From: Asterochloris sp. CNOR1
Lineage: Eukaryota; Chlorophyta; Trebouxiophyceae; Trebouxiales; Trebouxiaceae
Length of the DNA: 64,000 nucleotides
Assembly (NCBI GenBank): GCA_963969365.1
Contig: OZ017757.1
Coordinates: 1,364,001 to 1,428,000, forward strand
Reading direction: 5' to 3'
Shown: one piece after another, positions 11,880 to 25,291 of the stretch
Layout of the letters: each line of letters starts with the position of its first letter
How positions within the stretch are numbered: the first letter of the stretch is position 1
Translations under genes and position numbers: made by a program
Notes under the pieces: generated by a model
The model's database searches: none
What the model saw: only the letters and a program-made list of their open reading frames with translations
Told to the model about the DNA's origin: nothing

Positions 11880-14800
11880 TCACTCGATGGCATCCTCAAA
11901 CAGGGTCAACGCCTTGGCTTGAGCCCAGGCAATGCCCGTCTGCCACAGAACATCAATGACGGAGGAGTAGACAGCTGCGTGGGCACGGCACCCAGAGGCC
12001 TGCATGGCCTCAAAGGTGTCCAGCGCATGGCACCACTGCCCGCCCTGCAAGCAGTAGGCAGAACAGAGTGTGAGCATTCTGCCACAGCAAAGGCTACCCA
12101 CAACCAGAACACTTAGTCAACACCTGCAAAAGCGCAGCAAGACAAGGTCTGCCCCGGTGCTCAATATGTTTCTGTGCACCACAGCAGTCCTGCAGGTGTG
12201 ACCCCGCGTGCCAGGCAGCCTGGAGCCACATCGCCCACATAACTTCTGCCAGGCAACCTGCCAACACATCAAACAGTGGGGCGCCTGCCAAGCTGCCAGC
12301 ATTTCCTAGCCTGCTTCGGACAGGTACACCATGGCCCACCTTCTTGAATGCCCGGATGAGGTTGGCATAGGTCACCGCGTCAGGCTGGCAGCCGTGGTCA
12401 GTCATGCAGTCAAACATGGCGCGGGCCTTGACATGCTCCCCGCCATGGGCGCAGGCAGCAATCATCGAGTTGAAGATTGCCACATCTGGCTGGCAGCCCT
12501 GCACAGTACACATCCAGAATGTGAGCATGTGATCAGCACAGCAGCACTTAAATGTTACAGTGCGCTCCTGCTAGTGAATGTCGGAAGGCCACTCATTCAA
12601 GGGAGGTTGGCCACATATAGCTAGCAACCCTGCACACTACCAAGCTCCTGTCAAGGGTGCTAGCCTGACAGCAGAATCTGCAGCTGCTGCTTGCACGCCT
12701 GTCAGCTTTTCTGTTCTCAGCAAGACCGCTGGCACATGTTTGTGACTCGTCAGCTGCCGCCATACATCCTTCCCACAGGACCTCAGCGCCTACGGGCTAC
12801 CAAAGCAGCAGCAGCACACAGACTGCTGCACAAGCAGCCCGGACCTGCCCAGCAGGCCCCAGAGCATAGGTAGCACAGCCGCAGAACGGCAGGACCTCAC
12901 ACCTGAGCTGACATCTTGTCGAAGAGAGCCACCGCAAGGTCCCACTGCCCAGCCTTCTCGCATGCAGCCATCAGCGCCGCATAGGTGGTCTGCATGGACT
13001 GCCTGTGCCCCTCCTCATCCACGTCTGCAGTGGGCGCCTTCACAGCGAGCAAGGGATGATATTGACAGCAGGAATGGAATGACATATTCTATAAAAATCC
13101 AAGGCCAACTGGCGACCAAGCAGTGATTCTTGACAACATTGTGCACTCTGAGACGGTGTCAAACCGCGGCATGAAGAGTGTTGGGCTCAGCAGCTGACTG
13201 CCCCAGCCTGGTGTTGTAGACCAGTCTTGCAGATGACTCAGATGGCCCAGGCTCACCATGACGAGCTCCTGGAGGACGTCCAGCACAGACTCCAAGCGCC
13301 CAGCCTTGCTGAAAGCCATGATCAAGGCAGTGTATGTCTTGGTGTTGGGCTGCACCCCATCACCCACCATCCTGCAAGCGGCACAGTCTGATGAGCCGAG
13401 AGCTGCTACGAGGTCGCTGCAAAGAGCTGCTGCTGTGTTGCTGCTGCGTGAGGTATCAGCAACCAGATTGCTGAAGATGGACTGTAGACTGGAGGTGGCT
13501 GCCACCACCAGCTGCCAGTGTCCTGAGTCAAGCAGCATGCAGAGTGCACTCCAGCAGGCTGCTACACAGCTGCTGCATGACACCTGCAGCAAGGCCAGTG
13601 CAAACCACATCTCGAATCTTTTCATGGCGAGGAGGTGCAGAGGGCCTCCTGCACATGTACTGCACATATTGCCATGGGAAGACAGGTGCAGCAGCCCACC
13701 TTTTGTAGACGTCGACTGCAGTGCGCAGCCTATTAAGCCGCGTAGCGCTCACGATCAGCAGGTTGTAAGTTACAGTGTCAGCTGTCTCCCCAGCCTTGTG
13801 CATGCTGCTGAGCACCTTGATTGCCTCCTGCGGGCAGCAGTGGCAGCTTGTGGTGAGCACAGCACCCGTGTGGGCAGCATCACAGCATTACAAAGGCACG
13901 ATGTGTGTGGACTCTCCACTCAGGCGGCAAGTGAGTGAGGGCCTGTTGCACCTGCTTCAGTGCAAACAGTTTCTAGCAGAGTGCAACACATAAGCATCTG
14001 TGCCCTTGCCGGAGCAGCAGCTGCAGGACAAGACCAAAACGATAGCAGGGTTCAGCCAGAGGACTGCAACCTCTTGTGTGGTTTGCAGGCTGCAAACGGG
14101 CCCTGGCCCTAGCGCCCTTGCAGCAGACTCAGTGCTGGCACCCCTGCCTGGCAGGTTGCAAGGCCACCAGTGGAGGAGAGTGACTGCCCTGCTGCAAGGG
14201 CGCCTGCAGGCTCACCTCACAGGTGCCCATCTTTACAAAGACGTCCACCATCAGGTTGTAAACAGAGCGGTCAATGGGCAGCCCCTCCAGCTGCATCTGC
14301 CTGAAGACCTCCACTGCCAGCTCTGACTCATTGCACTTCACGGTGGAATGGAGCAACGCGGAGTATACCTGCAAGCATCAGGGGTGAGTTGGTGGCACGT
14401 CCTCTCGAGGGGAGGCTGCTGCTGACTGGGCTGTGCCAAGTCCTGGCAGGTGTGGAGCCAGCATGCAGGATATGGGGCCTAGACAGGCACGCAGAGCGCA
14501 ACAAACATATTGCTGCTGGGGGCAGCGAGCAGCAACCTTCATGTTGAGCAGCCAGCACTTTCCACACTGTACCACGAGGGGCACAGGCCTTCAAAAGGGC
14601 ATTTGACTGCGGCATGAGAGACTGTGTGCGCCTCTTTCAGCCACGGCCGACGCCCAGAACAGAGCAACAGGCCTTGCGCAGCACAGCACCTGTCACACCT
14701 ACCAGCTGGCCACACCCATGTCTGCGTCCAGCCTCACACCTGCTGTGTCTGGCAGCCTCAATCTTCAGCGCTGGTGCCCATACCAGGCCTGTCACACAGC

Positions 14801-16107
14801 AGGCGTCCAGCTGCAGAGTGCTCACCGGCAGGCCACACTCCATGTCCCTGCTCCTCATGTCAGCCACCAGCTCCAGTGCTCTCCTGAGCTGCCTCCAGGT
14901 CCCGCACAGCGCGATCATGGTGACATAGGTGGAGCTGTGGCAGAAGCGCCGTAGCTCATCGCATGCGGGCAGAAGGCGCACCCAGTCAAAGAGCTGCCAC
15001 GCCCTGCAGACAGCGGCCCCAGATGAGAGCAGGTGGCCAGCAGGCACCCATCCAAGGGCTGCCATGCGCTGCAGGGCACAACATCATGCGACATTTGCCA
15101 GACCCTGCAAGGTGATGTGTCAGCAGTTTGAGCTGACTCCCTGTGCATCAGTGCAGGCAACCACATCTGTGGAGCGAGGTCTGTGGAGGCAGCAGGCCCT
15201 GTTGATGACAAGGCCAGCCGTGACAGACTTTAGCAGGAAGTGCCCTGGAAGTGACGCTCAATGCGTTCAAACAACATGCACGCAGCGCTGCAGCATATGC
15301 GCCCATCCTCAAATGCATTACCATGAGCATATGTCTGCTCCCCCTTTGTCATGACGCCTACCACGAGCAGCAGGCATACTTGATATGGGCCTTGAGTGTG
15401 CACCTGTCAGATTCTCAGCTGCATTAGGTGTCAAGGCTCCCTGGTGGAATTGATTCAGCAGCCTGATCAGGGGAAAGCTCCTCAAAGTGGCGGTCTTATT
15501 GTGCGGCCAGCTGATCCCAGCTTGGCCCTGACCAGCAAGGAGGAAGCAATGGGAGCACCTGTAGGCTTGCTGCTCCCGAGCCAACTCCCTGAGCAGAAGG
15601 TTGAACTCGTTCACATCCAGCAGAGCCAGCTTGGCCGCGATGGCAGGTGCCACAGGCTTCTCCAGCGGCAGAGCCTCAATGGTCCTCTTCAGTTCCATCA
15701 CAGCAAGGTTGCTGGCTGCCTGCAGCGCAGCCAAGTTGGAGGAATGAGGCAAGTGGGCCCCGGACTTGGCGATCCCTACAATGCCAGGACATGGCATCAT
15801 GACAGGACTGGATGCCAGCACTGCAAAGGGGCAGTGCACCTCAGCTGGGTACCATATGAGCAGCTGGCGAGTGGCTTCTCAGATCTGCCTTGACAGACAA
15901 AATGGCACGGCACGCTGAAGTTTGGGGCAGTTCTTTCAACTGACATCCTGAGGGAAGGGCAGAGGCGCTGTCGGCGTGGATCACAGCTGTCATGCAAAAC
16001 CTACTACGTTCTGGGGTGCTGGCTACTTGTACAAGTACTGACTGAACTGAGAGGGAGGTGCTGACAGGAGAGGGAGCCAGAGAACAGCTGAGCCAGTCAA
16101 AATGCAC
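11880..16107 (-). CDS. Pentatricopeptide repeat (PPR) protein, probably organelle-targeted
   Basis: Successive exons on the minus strand encode PPR motifs of about 35 residues. Examples are STYVTMIALCGTWRQLRRAL (about 14920), YSALLHSTVKCNESELAVEV (14340), TVTYNLLIVSATRLNRLRT (13770), TKTYTALIMAFSKAGRLES (13340), TTYAALMAACEKAGQWDLA (12990) and FNSMIAACAHGGEHVKARA (12460), with the last motif ending AWAQAKALTLFEDAIE before the stop at 11880. A lead-in helix DVNEFNLLLRELARE lies at 15620. The likely start at 16107 gives an N-terminus rich in Ser, Ala and Val with few acids (MHFDWLSCSLAPSPVST), as expected of a transit peptide. PPR proteins bind organelle RNA and act in its processing, stability or translation. 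The FNLLLRELARE and RAWQLFDWVR wording recalls green-lineage MRL1-type PPRs, but I would not name it. The next gene upstream (minus strand) is the OPR-RAP region. Confidence 0.78.
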
Positions 16108-16164
16108 AACCTGAGTATGCTGTCAACATGCAGGGATTGATTGGCTGGACTCTGAAGTGTAGTG

Positions 16165-18710
16165 CTAATACACCTCATTAGGGTTTGACAAATGGGGATG
16201 AGGCAGCTTGCGCAAGCTCACCAGGGCCTGCTCACTTCCCTCCAGCCCCTGCCCTGGCCCCACTTGGGTAACCTGGTGCCAGAGCTTGCGCAAGTCCCCA
16301 CTCGCGCTGGGAGCTCGGCTGTGGCTGCTGGTTGCTGAAGGTGGTGCCTTGCGCACCGCGCCCTGGGCCCCTGGACCCAGACCTGCCGAACCAAACAGTG
16401 CCGGTGATTCTTTGAACAGAGCAACACCAGGGGTCTGGATACCTGTACTGTGCCGGATCCCAAGCTCTACCTTGGCATGAAGCAGCAACAAGCACCACCT
16501 GTGCAACTAGAGGTAGATCCTGGCAGCACTTGAAGATCCAGGAGGCAATGCTCTCCTGCCCAAAGGCAACCTCCGACAGTGCAGCAGATTTTGCCTGCCT
16601 CCAGGCCTCAGGCAGTGAATCAAGGCCCACCTTGCTTGTCAGCAAAGCCGCCCAACGCACTGTCGGGGAGGTGGCTCCAGCTGCCAGTACTAGTGACAGA
16701 GCTCAGGCTGGTCAGGCTGCCTGCTCTGCTGGGTGGAGGCTGCTGCCCTGCAGCACAGGGCACAACGTATTACGTGTCGTCCAGGATCCGTCCACCATTG
16801 CTGTTTTGTTCCATGCCACACCCTGATCTAGCAGCTGAACATGATCATCACAGGGGGATAGTAGCTGTGGGACGCACGACGCCTACCAGACCACTGCCTG
16901 CAGGGGTGGCCTCCTCACCTCTGGCCCGGCTGTATGACAAAGTGCACCAGACAGTGGAAGGAGGCACATCATGGCACCGATCCCCAGAGGAGTGCAGCAG
17001 TGCCGAAGCCACAACACGCACCAGGATGGTGAGGGTTGGGGCTGGCGGATGTCTGCTGCTCCATTCCCCGCGCCTGCCCCTGCCCATGCCCCTGCCCCTG
17101 CTGGGGTGGCCCCAAGGCCTGGACGGGCCTGTTGACCAGCCCATGCTCAAAGCTGCTGCCCCTGCTGCCTGAGGCCTGGGACCCGCAGGGGCTCTGGGGT
17201 GGCATGGATGGGCTGGCGTAACTGCAGCGGAGACCGCAAGGACGTTGGCAAGTGGGAGGCGTATGGGCCGCCATTCCATGACACAGCTTTGTGAGGATGG
17301 AGGCACATGAGGCTTGGCACTGAGCAGGAAGGGAGCAGCCCCTGGCGGACCCTTCTTGTCTCAAGTGGGCAGCACACCTGTGGAAACCTCCTGCAGCTGA
17401 GGCCTTCACGAGCAACAAACAAAGCAGAGCAAGCGCAGAGGCCATGGCCCACCTGTCAGGGGTGGATGACTCTGGCCAGCTGCTGCCGCTGGACTGCAGC
17501 AAGTGCTGCTGGTGCTGGGGCAGATCAGCCTCGTGGGGCAGGGCCCCCAGCAGGTTATACAGCGTGTCCAGGCTGGTATGCAGCCCTGAGGCAGGGTGGT
17601 ACAGCTGCTTCTCCAGCTCTTTGGGGTTCATGTCCTCTGTGAGGGAGGCCAGGGACACCCCTGCAACAGTTTTGCGCGAAGCAGAGCCTGAGGCACCACA
17701 TGCAGCATAGCGGGAACGGAAGGCGTCATGAAATGGATGGACTTGAGGTGCCGAGCAGGGCATGCACAACGTTCAGAGGCCACCCAGGCGCGCCCACAAG
17801 CACGACCGTGTCAGTCCGAATCCAAGGGGAGGCCCACTCTGTGGGTGGCCCCTCACCTGCGGGCCCCTCCTGCAGCGACCTGAGCTGCAGGGGCAGGGAC
17901 TGCGCCAGGTCGTCCCAGGGGGAGGGGTCTCCCAGGGTCTTCCGCCCCTGGCCCTGGTCAGGCTGCTGCTGTGGCGGCAGCTTGGGCGGCCCCCAGGTGG
18001 CCTGCGCCTGCCCCCGCCCTGCCCCCTGGCCCGAACCCTGGCTGGGGCTCTGCGGCAGGGCAGCACCAATGCCAGACAGTCGCCCCAGACCATGGCTGGT
18101 GTGGCCATGGCTGGAGGCGGCATGGTGGTCCCCCGGCTCGCCACTGCCCTCCTGCTCCTGCAGCCACAAGCTGGCGTGTTGAGGATTAGTCGCTCTCACG
18201 GCAGCCTTGCACAGAGCTGGAGCCAGGCAGCAGCACTGCCAGCATGTGCCAGCTGCATGCAAGCCTCTGATGCAGGACAGTGCAGCCCCTTAGGCCATGG
18301 GACTTAGCAGCAATCAGACCCCACAGCTTGCACGAAAACCTGTTCAGGGATGATGCTGCAGTGCATCAGAGTGCAGCTTCTTGGGTGCGCCACAAGACAC
18401 CCACCAGGAGGCTCTGGAGGCTGCCCTGACTGCCATGCAGCCCCTGTGGCTGCTCAGCCCCCCTGTCTGGCCCTGCGGCATGGGGGCTGGAGCTGCGGCT
18501 GCCTCCCCCAGGCAAAGAGGACTGCCGGCTGGACAGCACACTGGGGTTGTAGGTACCGATGGAACACTGCGAGTCCCAGTACTGCCCGCTGTCAGAATAG
18601 GTGCCCACCAGCAGCTGGCGGCGCCGCTGGCTCGGAGATCGGTCACGTGTGGGGGGGCTGTAGGTGGGCGAGTCCAGGAACCCAGAGAAGTCTGCAGCGC
18701 ACCAGGCCAT
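16165..18710 (-). CDS. Ser/Pro/Gln-rich coding segment: separate gene or C-terminal tail of the OPR-RAP protein
   Basis: Low-complexity but open blocks run from DFSGFLDSPTYSPPTRD (about 18700) through a Gly/Gln/Pro-rich exon (18175-17800, with PSPWDDLAQSLPLQLRSLQ). They continue through a helical exon (17700-17500, LTEDMNPKELEKQLYHP) and a block at 16650-16510 (PEAWRQAKSAALSEVA) to the final exon. That exon ends LPHPHLSNPNEVY with its stop at 16165. I recognise no domain. The acceptor at about 18700 joins in frame to the donor that closes the RAP exon at 18868 (phase 1 on both sides). The simplest reading is therefore a roughly 600-residue disordered tail on the OPR-RAP protein. RAP domains usually sit at the C-terminus, so an independent gene remains possible. 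Confidence 0.5.
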
Positions 18711-18867
18711 CTCAAGCCGTAAGGCTGCTGCTGAAGGACTGCTGTTTCAGCAGACTCAGGTAAGTATGACCCTTACCATGCACAGCACAAGACACAGCCT
18801 GATGGTCACAGCCCCTGAGCGTCTGAGGTGTCAGACAGCTTGGACACACATCCCAGTCGGGACTCAC

Positions 18868-21800
18868 TTGTGGTGGCAAGGTGGGCAGCCAGGGCGTCTA
18901 TCCCCTTGTCCGCCTTCCCAGGGGCAGCGCTCCGGCTGTGCAGCGCATACAGAGACCTGAGCTCTGGGACGCTGGTGGCCGCTGCTGCCAGCCCATCATG
19001 GACAAATGTGGCCTGATCGTTGGGTCTGCCGGCCATGCTCTGCCAGACGCCCACAGGGATGCTCACCACCTGCAGAGGCAACTGGTCAGTGATGTGTGCG
19101 ATGGCACATCAAGCCTCTACACTGTGCTAAATTGATGTTGTACTGTCTCTCTCCCTCTCTCTCTGAACTCGTACCCTCCCCCAATGCCCCACCCGTGGGC
19201 AGGTGGCTACCCCAGCAAGGCACAGAATTGGCCTGTGCATCATAATACGTTGGGGTGGGGTCGTAGGAGCCAACAGGGCATCGCCAGCAAACAAGCTGCC
19301 AGAGCCCCGCCCCGAAGGGCCGGCCAGTAGATCATGCTACGTCAAGCCCTGGGGCAGCAGGCAAAACAGCTCTGGTTGCTTGATGCATGGCAGAGAGCGC
19401 ACGCCGTGCAGCAAAGGACTGCCAGGTGCAGCCAAAGTGCCCTGGGCTGTGCACAAAAGCAATCAGCGCACCTTCCAGCCCCTGTTCAGCAGCTGCTTCC
19501 ACTTCAGAATGGTGCCACCACTGGGCTGCTGAGGCGGGTTGCACGAGAAGCCTTCCTGGCTCTCAAAGGTGAAGGCCACCCGCGGTCCTGGAGCTGCTGC
19601 CTGTGCCCTCACAGCGTCCCCTGCAACCTCCACATTCAACTGGTGCTCCAACCCCAGGCTGGACAGCGCCCCTGACAACTGGTGGCGCTCCTGCAGGAGC
19701 AGGAAGAAGGACAGACTCTTGGACAGCACAATCGACTGATTGACCCCACTCAAGACTCAACAGCTGTTGGCATCTGTGCCGCAAGCATGCAGCTTCGCAT
19801 CTGGCCATGCACCCAAGCCGTGCACAGCAATCAGCAGCATATCACCTGCAACCTGATGAAGGTTAGAGACAGGCGAAGCAGCTGCATTGCCTCCCTTCTG
19901 CCCAGCGGCAACCCCTGGCAAGAAGTGCAAAGCCATGGAGCATTGCAGGCCAATGTGTCGCACCTGAGACAGGTCATCTGCCTGATGTGCCTTGCCCCAG
20001 GCTGCAGCCGCAAGCCCAATCAAAGGCTGCAGCATGCCGCAACTGCTCAAGTTGTCGCGCGCTCCAAGCACCAGCTCAGCCTGCAGTCAAAGCATAAGTG
20101 TCTCACATACTGACTGCAGTCGCCCCAATTGCAGACTCCACCAGATTCCTGATCTAGCTGAAAGAGGCCTCTGCTCATTTGCATGCTGACGCCGTCACGT
20201 GCAAGAATCACTGCAAGGTGACCTCATACCTTGCTGAAGCAAAGGCCGAAAAGGCCAGGCATTCAAGCACAAGCGAATGGCGGGCAGCGGCCACTCACGT
20301 CAAAGATGTCTGCAAGCGAGGCATCGTCCAGGCTGCTCAGCGACAGCTGAGTGACCAGGCCCTGCAGTGGCTGCAGGGTCCCCCTGGCCAAGGGCGCCAT
20401 CACAGATAGGCCCCAAGTCAGCCCGACGACCTCCACTGCGGCCACTCCCTGCACAGCACAACCACCATGGCCTCAATGGTAGGTCTGCATGCTTTCCTCA
20501 GCTTTGGATCTGCAGCTTTGGATGTGCCTCTGTTGACCAGCATGACTCGAGTGCAGCATGTCTTTGGCAGGTGCTGTCTATGATGCAGGCTGCGTGCTCG
20601 CCCTGTGCAGCGTCCCATCAGCTTCAGCATCGCTGCAGACCAGCTTGCTCCGGCACGCTCTGAGCTGCCAGGACAGGTGCAGGCTGGCTCGTGACATTCC
20701 CCGCTGGCGCACCTGAGCGCGGGTAGCCATGCACCTCTGCACTGCTTCCAGGAAACGAGGGCTCCCCTGGTGCCCCAGCATGGCCAGCGACCGTACCATG
20801 CGGCACCAGTCATCTGCTGACAGCTTGTCAGCATGCCTGCAGGGATGCACAGCACGCCATCAAGCACTTGGCAGCGAGCAGGAACACGCTCGTCAGGCCC
20901 TCTTCAGGGGAGGCAGAGCCTGCCCTCAAACCAATCCACAAGCACAATCACTTCACCAGGCCACAGGGGTGCTGGCCAAGCCTGCATCCTGCCATACTCA
21001 TGCACAGCAACGGTATCAGCGGCCAGTCAGAACCTGCAGGGGGCCTGCAGGCCATGTGCCTGAGGCACTCAGGGCAGCCTGCTCAAGGTCATGCCTCTGC
21101 TGAATGCTGAAGTCCCTACCAGGTGGGTGCCTGCTGCACATCCGCCAAAAGCGGCTTCTGGTGTAGCCTGCCCAGACCTGCTTTGATCATGGCGAACGAG
21201 GCATTTCAGGTGTCAAGCCCAAAGCAATTCGAGTACCTGCTGCCTACACCGCCAGTCCTGTTCCTTTATTGCGCCCTGACTCGCTGGGGGTGCCAGCCTC
21301 CTTCGACTGAGCTTGAGCTGTGAAACGTCACACTTGTACCCCATCCCATGCACTCTGCATGCTGCTGCTCTCACCTGCATGCCTCATCTTCAATGGCCTC
21401 CAAGGCTGCCTGCCCAGGGTGGTGCCTCAGGCTTGCCAGGCCCCAAACAAAGTTAGTGAGCTCTCCAGGCCTGAACAGGGCCAATTGGCGGTGCGCAGCA
21501 GCAGCCAGCCCTCCTAGCAAGTCGCCCTCTGGGTAGTGGCCCAGCTTGACAAAGGCCCAGCAGATATTGCTGAGCTCCTGCAGATTCACGCAGAGTGAGC
21601 TCTACAGTCAGGCGCCCACCACTGTGTTTTTGCGGGCTGCCACACGATCACGCAATTTGCTCCACTGCACATGGAGGTATGAGTTGCTCAGCCAGGTTGG
21701 GGGTGGCTGCTGAATGCAACGCAGGACTTGCGCTGCAAGTGCAACTGGGAGCCAGCATCTGCTAGGACATGCGGCGAACATCTTACCTGGGGCTTGAAGG

Positions 21801-24714
21801 CAGTGACATGCTGCCAGGCTGCTGAGCACAGCGCCTGAACTGCCCCCTCTGGCTTGCGCTGCAGCTGAGCAAAAGCCCACAGGCAGTTGCTGATGGTTTG
21901 GGGGCGCACCTGCAGCACGCGACCCTTCAACATGCATGACTTATGCTGCCATGCCCTAGGTTGACTAAGAAAGCAGGCTGCAGACCAGTAAGTGCAGACC
22001 AGTGACTGCAGACAGACCAGTGACTGCAGAAGGGCAGCAGCCTGTGCAGGTGCCACTTCACCAGGATCAGGGCACTGCATGCAGCTGAAGATGGGGCATG
22101 CAACAGCAAGCAGTCCACTGCCTCCCAGGAGGGCACCGCATTGAGAGAGCAGTCAGGCATTGCACAACAGCAGCAGCACCACGTGCAGGTGCCGCTGCAG
22201 GCTGCTCATGATAGAAATCCATGCAGGTGCGGTTCTGTCTGACAGGCAGGCTGCTGGCCGCACCTTGTGCTGCAGCCGTGGATCCTGCAGCTGCCTCTGC
22301 ATCTCGCCAGCTGCGGCATCCAGCAAGCGGACGACTTCTGGCAGCTCCACCTGCCCCGGCTGGTGCAGGCGGGCATACGACCAGACTGTGATTGTGAGCT
22401 CCTGTGGACCAAACTCGGAGAGCTGCCTCAGAGCTTCCTTGGCCACTGCGATCAGCAGCATGCTTCCAGGGTCCACTCCCAGCACTGCATACCTGCAGAC
22501 AGCATGCGTCGCAAGGTCTGCTGCTGGCTGTGTGACAGAAGAGTAAATAAGCTGACTGCAGCTGGCTTAAAGAGGCGGCAATGCTGCCCTTGCTTACTCT
22601 CGCCTGCCACCACTGACTGACACAACATGACTGCTGCCGGCAGCACAACAGTACAGAGATGGCAGCTCCCGCCAGCTAGCTGCAGCTCCCTCCAGCTGAC
22701 TGCTGGTGCTGCAACTGACAAAGTATACAGAGCTGTCATGATCCAACTCTGCTGCCTGACCCGGCATACTGTGATGCCTGAAGCTGAGCTGAGCGGACGA
22801 CGGATGGATCAGTGCAGAAGCCTACCACATGTCAGACATGCTGCTGGCCTGCCGCCAGAACTGAGTGCTGCCCCCTTGACCAGGCATGATCACATGCAGC
22901 TCTGATCTGCCAGCTGCAGTCTCACCCATAGATCAGGTTTGACAGGTTCTGGGGAATAAAGTTGTGGCGGCAGCGCACGTCCATCAGCTGCTTCACTGCC
23001 TCTGTGGCCATTGCCTCCAGCAGCTGCTGCATCTCCGGGCTCACATAGGCTCCCAGCTTAGCATAGGCCCAAACAATGCTGGACAGACCCTGCATGAATC
23101 ATGCAGGTGAACTGATGACTTCACTTGCACTCACACTGCACTCATGCTTACGCTGGTCTGGCAGCTGCTACAGCTGTCCAGCAAGGCTGCAGCAGCGCCA
23201 CACAGGTAGGCTGAGGGCTGAGAGGCAGCAGCATGCAGCCATGCTGGCATGACATTTCAACGATGACACGGCATGAAAGCGGGCTGACCTGCGGAGAAAA
23301 GTCCTGCAGCTGCCAGCGCACCCCCCGGGCCACCACAGAGAAGAAGAGCGGCCCAGGGTTGAAGGAGAGCACAGCAAAGCCATACAGCATGTTGGACAGA
23401 GCTTGAGCGCCAAGGCGCACGCTGCCCTGTCCCTGCTCTGCTGGGTACCCTGCAAGGGGTGCATGGAAGTCAGACAAGCCAGGGGCACCAGATGTGAGGC
23501 ACCTGGTGGCAACAGACTCCACGACGCTGGCACATCAGCACAGGGCTCACTTAAAGCGTGCCAGCCTGCACACATAATCACAGGAGGACCGAGCTGCAGC
23601 AGGTGCCCTCCCCGGAGACTGCGCAGTCTGGGCAGGAGCCCAGTCAGGGGCTGAGCAGGGCTCACCAGTCAGCCGCCGCACCGCCTCCTGAGCAAAAGCC
23701 TCCAACAGCAACCTGTTTGAGCAGCCCATCTTGCTGCAGGCCCACACAATGATCCCCAGCCCCTGCCCCTGCAGCTTGCTGACATGTGCAACTGCCAGCT
23801 GGGTCAGCAAGTGGAGCACAGCGTCCACTCGTTGCTGCATGGAGGGGTGAAGGGCCGGGTACTCTGGCCACGCCTTGGCCATGCGATGGAGAGCTGCAGA
23901 GCAGGCAGGACAGGGACGTCAGGAAGCGACATGCATGCCTGCCAAGTGTTAGTTCCCTGGTAGTGGCGGGGGGCAGAGGCCTTCATGACATGACTAAGCG
24001 CGTTGTGGAGCCGCTCCCGGCACATGTTCTGTGCAGGGCGCATAGGGGACAAGAATGAACCATAGAGCTCAGGCCTAACGCCTGGCAAGGGCCATGGCAG
24101 CCCCCTTTTGTCATTGTGCGGCCTGAGCTGACCTGTTGACGCGTTGACAGCATTGAATGAAGGCACGGCGGCCTCGATGATATCCACCAGGGCGTCCAGG
24201 CTACGAGCATCAACAAGACCTGCAAGGCAGCCAAGCTTCAGAGACGGGTAGGAGTGTGAGGGTTGGGCAAGCGCCAGAATCAGCACAAAAGAGCGATGTG
24301 CTGCTGTCAGCGATAGCCTGGCAGGGCAGGGTACACTCACATTTGTTGATCTCCCTCTGCCTCACAGAGACGCTGGAGCCCATAGAGCTGGCATTGCTGC
24401 TGGACATGGCTGCCAAACTTGCGCACGACTGTGTTCGCTTGTTCTGCTGCTGGCAGTTGTGATGGTGTTGTGATGAGGGCTGGTGGGCCTCCCAGGCTGG
24501 GTGCCAGCCTTGTTCAGTGAAGGATACACTGTTTCAAGATGGTAGGACTCAGCTGGACAGCTGCCTGCAGGCGAGTCAACTTGTTGGAGAAGGAACTCTG
24601 ATTAGGCTGTTCGACAGGGAAAGGCAGGTCACTGAATGAAATGCGGCCTGCTGGCCCGCGGCCTACCATCGTTGGGAAGCTCAGCGATGACAACCCCGTC
24701 GCATGGGCCTCCAT
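18868..24714 (-). CDS. OPR-repeat protein with RAP domain (organelle RNA factor)
   Basis: Repeated helical units of the octotricopeptide type appear exon after exon: IVWACSKMGCSNRLLLEAF (about 23740), AQALSNMLYGFAVLSFNP (23390), PQELTITVWSYARLHQPG (22400), PQTISNCLWAFAQLQRKP (21890), LQELSNICWAFVKLGHYP (21580) and SADDWCRMVRSLAMLGHQG (20800). The C-terminal part is a RAP domain: an exon ending LKWKQLLNRGWK at about 19460 splices to VVSIPVGVWQSM at 19070. OPR-RAP proteins bind chloroplast or mitochondrial RNAs and control their stability, splicing or translation. A possible first exon at 24714 (MEAHATGLSSLSFPTMVG) looks like a transit peptide and joins in frame to the exon MSSSNASSMGSS at 24410. 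The coding frame may continue into the segment that ends at 16165. The target RNA cannot be read from sequence. Confidence 0.8.
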
Positions 24715-25291
24715 TGCGAGTGGGTTGGGGGCAGAGGCTTTCTCGCCGAGAATCCAGGGCCTTACAAGACAAAGTCAAAGCTGTTCAACAACCGACTCCT
24801 TCCGGGAACTCCTTCTGCCTTCATCGTGCCACCTGCTTCTCCTATCAGCTATGGCTGTCTTTTGCGGGTGCAACATCAGCTGCGACCTTGAGACTCATTG
24901 GCACATTTTTGGCACATCTTCCCATTTAGAGGAGGAAACGGGAAGCTCCTGTGAAGAAGACTAGGCAACTGGCACCGCTTGCCTTCATGGCATGCTATGA
25001 AAGCACCACTTCAAGATGGATGGAACTGGGTTGCAGAGTGCACGGGAGGTTGACGACATGAGGGACCACACATACATGCGCCCAGACATCACCAGCAATC
25101 TACCGCGCGCAGAGGAGTGACTGGGCTGCTGGGACTTCACCACTCACTAAGATCGCGCTTGCCAGCTGCCTCATTGTGTCAGGTGTCTTCCAGCTTAAAC
25201 AAGCAGCAGTGAGGGCCAGGCATGCATTCTTTGCATCAAGCAACAGAAACAAGCCAAACAAACACATCGGTTCATTTAACTACTGGTCACT
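24715..25291. other. Intergenic region upstream of the OPR-RAP gene
   Basis: About 580 bp separate the OPR-RAP start from the BUD13 stop, both genes on the minus strand. It should hold the BUD13 3' UTR and the OPR-RAP promoter. The plus-strand open frames here overlap one another without intron borders and look non-coding. Confidence 0.35.

Noticed and set aside
15841-16107. Treating 15841-16107 as a separate small gene
   Set aside because: Its composition is a transit peptide and its end joins by a GT-AG intron to the PPR frame. It is better read as the PPR first exon.
19141-19165. CT-rich run as a regulatory element
   Set aside because: It is a short simple-sequence tract inside an intron with no other support.
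21965-22035. Short GACCAGTGACTGCAG direct repeats in an OPR intron
   Set aside because: Simple local slippage repeats with no similarity to flanking exons. They were not counted with the exon-edge ghosts.
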